Shown: positions 62,049-64,000 of the stretch, piece after piece
Position numbering within the stretch: the first letter of the stretch is position 1
How the letters are laid out: each line of letters opens with the position of its first letter
DNA from: Drosophila pseudoobscura
Lineage: Eukaryota; Arthropoda; Insecta; Diptera; Drosophilidae
Assembly (NCBI RefSeq): GCF_009870125.1
Contig: NC_046680.1
Coordinates: 7,998,001-8,062,000, forward strand
Length of the DNA stretch: 64,000 nucleotides
Direction of reading: 5' to 3'
Made by a program: the position numbers and the translations under genes
Notes under the pieces: generated by a model
What the model saw: the letters and a program-made list of their open reading frames with translations, nothing else
What the model was told of the DNA's origin: nothing
The model's database searches: none

Positions 62049-63491
62049 ATGGAGGCTAAGAAGGATGAAGCACGGGTTGGGATGTCAACCCAAACGTCGG
62101 TGGAAAGCGTGACTGCTACCACCGGCGGGCACGGGGAGGAGCAGTCCTCTCTGCGTGTCGCCAGCGGTCACACCTCAGACTTGGCGGGAGCAGGCCAGGT
62201 CAGTTGTAAAGCTACTGCCACAACAACAACAACAAAAACAACTCACTCCGTGCCCTGCAAGTTGAGCCGCACAGATGCCGTAGTCGATACAGACACGGAT
62301 CTGGAGAGCGTGCTCTCTCTAAGCAGGACGGACGAAGAGAGCCTTCTCCGCTCGCCGGAACCAGGCACCAGCTCCCTGCGTAGGGAAGGGCCGAAGCGTT
62401 CCAAGGAGGGGATGAAGGCCAAGGCGCAATACAAAGCGGCCCTCAACATAAAAAGCCGGCTGCAAGGCAAAGCAGACATCTCCCAGGAGGAGAAGGTCAA
62501 GCTAGCCTGGGCCGAGCAGAGAGTAGAGGAGGGTCGGCTACACTATGCCCAGATGCCACAGATGAGGGCGTCGAATGGCGAATATGCCAATAAGGTGGAG
62601 GAGATGATGGCCACCAAGAGGCAACGCTCGACTGAGAGTGCCATTAAGGACACTCCAGCGAGCAAGCGGCAACGCGGGCCCAGGAGTGCAGCCCCTCCAC
62701 CGAAAGCGGCCAAGAAGCCGAAAGCGAAGGTCAGCGAGGTGACCAAACGACACCTGATCGTGGCACTCATTGACCGCAGCGAAGAAAACGGCAAGATGTC
62801 AGCGGCACAGTGGAAGCTGGTGCACGCGCGTCTTGTCGACGCACTCTTTGCACAGATGGAGGAAGACCCCGCGGCCCCAATGCCCACGTTCGATGGTGCT
62901 GGGTGGCTAAATGGGGTTAAGATCCTGAAGTGCAATGATGACCCAACCCTAAGGTGGCTGACGCGTACGGTCTGCCAACTGGAGGCGATGTGGGAGGGGG
63001 CCAAGCTGGAGGTTGTGGACCGGGAGCTTATCCCGTCCAAGCCTAAGGCGAAGGTACTCTTCCCCATCACGATCCAGGGGGACCGAGCGCTGAAGCTCCT
63101 TCAGCGGCAAAACGCGGACGTGCCAACGGCCGACTGGAGGATCCTACACATTGGTAGCCCACTACCCAACGAGGGGGGCCAGTGTGTGATCCTCCAAATA
63201 AACAAGGAAGCAGAGGATCTGCTATACCCCAAGTTCGGGAAGATGGCGTGGGGCATGGGTAGCGTCTACCTGCGCCTCAAAAAGCGCCACCCTGAGGACA
63301 AAGACGCGCATACCCTGCAGGCAGGCGAGGTGGAAAAGGACCTAGGTCTCGAGTCCATCGTGGAGGCCGCCCAGGGTCTTGCGCTTGAAGATGAAGAAGA
63401 GGAAGACGGTGACCTGACGCTGGTAGTCAACCCGTCAGGTGCAAGCGAGCCAGCCACCCATGCTGAGTGTGCTGCAGCTCAACTTGCATAA
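62049..63491 (+). CDS. Retrotransposon ORF1 (gag-like, DUF4780)
   Basis: A 480-residue protein. Residues 1-150 are Ser/Thr-rich and then basic. The middle holds KRQRGPRSAAPPPKAAKKPK, a probable nuclear and nucleic acid-binding stretch. The C-terminal half (LIVALIDRSEENGKMSAAQW, then WRILHIGSPLPNEGGQCVIL and KFGKMAWGMGSVYLRLKKR) matches what I know of the DUF4780 domain in arthropod LINE ORF1 proteins. I see no CCHC zinc knuckle. The product would coat the element RNA. It ends 32 nt inside ORF2. Confidence 0.85.
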   Translation: MEAKKDEARVGMSTQTSVESVTATTGGHGEEQSSLRVASGHTSDLAGAGQVSCKATATTTTTKTTHSVPCKLSRTDAVVDTDTDLESVLSLSRTDEESLLRSPEPGTSSLRREGPKRSKEGMKAKAQYKAALNIKSRLQGKADISQEEKVKLAWAEQRVEEGRLHYAQMPQMRASNGEYANKVEEMMATKRQRSTESAIKDTPASKRQRGPRSAAPPPKAAKKPKAKVSEVTKRHLIVALIDRSEENGKMSAAQWKLVHARLVDALFAQMEEDPAAPMPTFDGAGWLNGVKILKCNDDPTLRWLTRTVCQLEAMWEGAKLEVVDRELIPSKPKAKVLFPITIQGDRALKLLQRQNADVPTADWRILHIGSPLPNEGGQCVILQINKEAEDLLYPKFGKMAWGMGSVYLRLKKRHPEDKDAHTLQAGEVEKDLGLESIVEAAQGLALEDEEEEDGDLTLVVNPSGASEPATHAECAAAQLA

Positions 63492-64000
63492 AAGCAAGGT
63501 AGCGTCGGCGGAGCTCCTCATCGCCATGGAGCAAGGGCTCGCCGACATAGCTCTAGTCCAGGAGCCCTGGATTGCGACAGGCAATTCAGTGGCCGGACTA
63601 AAGTCCTCAAATCATAACCTGTTCTACTCAACATCGGTAAGCAGGAGCAGAACCGTCGTACTCGTACGAAAGGGAATCCATGCTTACCTTATGTCTCATT
63701 ACAGCACGGATGACCTGACGGTTGTGATGCTGGAAAGTGAGGAAAAGCGCCTTCTGGTGGCTTCCTGCTACATGGCTCACGACAGACCCGCACCACCCGA
63801 CGAACTCAGGAGCCTGGTGACAGAAGCCGGCACCAAAAACTATCAACTCGTCATCGGAACGGACGCCAACGCCCACCATAATGTGTGGGGAAGCACCGAC
63901 ATCAATGACAGAGGTGAGTCACTATTAGACTTTATACTAGCAACTAATCTATATATAGCAAACGTTGGGGAGGAGCACACCTTCGTAGGTCCGACCTCAT
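63460..64000 (+). CDS. Retrotransposon ORF2, N-terminal endonuclease domain (partial)
   Basis: Starts MLSVLQLNLHKSK, overlapping the end of ORF1 by 32 nt in another frame. The visible 180 residues are an exonuclease-endonuclease-phosphatase domain: LQLNLHKSK (Asn site), ALVQEPW (metal-binding Glu) and IGTDANAHHNVWGS (catalytic Asp/Asn). This domain nicks target DNA for target-primed reverse transcription. The reverse transcriptase should follow beyond the window. Confidence 0.9.
   Translation, partial: MLSVLQLNLHKSKVASAELLIAMEQGLADIALVQEPWIATGNSVAGLKSSNHNLFYSTSVSRSRTVVLVRKGIHAYLMSHYSTDDLTVVMLESEEKRLLVASCYMAHDRPAPPDELRSLVTEAGTKNYQLVIGTDANAHHNVWGSTDINDRGESLLDFILATNLYIANVGEEHTFVGPTS

Larger units (their letters stand above)
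61780..64000 (+). mobile_element. LOA-clade non-LTR retrotransposon (Bilbo/TRIM-like), 5' part
   Basis: It starts with a 269-nt 5'UTR containing an HDV-like ribozyme, followed by ORF1 (62049-63491) and the beginning of ORF2 (63460 onward, cut by the window edge). ORF1 carries a DUF4780-like C-terminal domain and ORF2 starts with an apurinic endonuclease-type domain that preserves its catalytic residues. This layout fits the LOA clade, which includes Bilbo of D. subobscura and TRIM of D. miranda; the clade call is by eye. Both frames are intact, so the copy is probably young. It is antisense to Oaz. Confidence 0.85.

Overview
The window is animal nuclear DNA from a fly of the genus Drosophila. 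Introns are short (about 55-75 nt, GT-AG), several promoters carry the Drosophila Motif 1 / DRE / Motif 6 core elements, and the order Lis-1, Ptp52F, a YJU2 gene, lambik, sotv, CysRS, Oaz corresponds to the 52F area of D. melanogaster chromosome arm 2R. A LOA-clade LINE and DINE-1-like debris fit a species outside the melanogaster subgroup, perhaps the obscura group; that last point is inference. I assembled the multi-exon genes by hand. In every complete model the exon lengths sum to a multiple of three with GT-AG ends.

Layout. 1-1.1 kb: 5' half of Lis-1 (minus), with a Motif 6/DRE/Motif 1 promoter near 4.37 kb. 4.45-5.5 kb: three spaced copies of a dispersed AT-rich repeat. 5.9-9.9 kb: an 11-exon prominin-family gene (minus). 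12.4-17.7 kb: Ptp52F, a 17-exon receptor tyrosine phosphatase. 18.1-19.1 kb: the splicing factor YJU2. 20-24.7 kb: lambik (LRIG-like, minus), with a probable 5' exon and promoter at 37.4-38.3 kb, so that its first intron would be about 12.5 kb. That interval holds a decayed DNA transposon with a small spliced DUF4806-like gene (27.2-28.5 kb) and an intronless basic-protein gene (31.6 kb).

38-39 kb: a second Motif 1/DRE promoter split by a 362-bp hAT-like MITE. The 4.37-kb promoter has a similar but uninterrupted arrangement. 39.4-48.2 kb is a compact cluster: a DMAC2L/ATP synthase factor B-like gene, sotv (EXT2), CysRS, an N-terminal methyltransferase, and a GPI-anchored Ly6 gene. 48.3-55 kb is mostly noncoding. 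55.6-61 kb: the 3' exons of Oaz, a many-fingered C2H2 protein (minus). 61.78 kb to the end: a LOA-clade non-LTR retrotransposon, antisense to Oaz, with complete ORF1 and the start of ORF2. Its first 135 nt fold by eye into an HDV-like self-cleaving ribozyme whose predicted cut defines the element's 5' end.

The host genes are not a pathway. They are a conserved neighbourhood with roles in dynein regulation, axon guidance, splicing, growth-factor receptor control, heparan sulfate synthesis, translation, protein N-methylation and transcription. The unusual material lies in the mobile and regulatory DNA between them.
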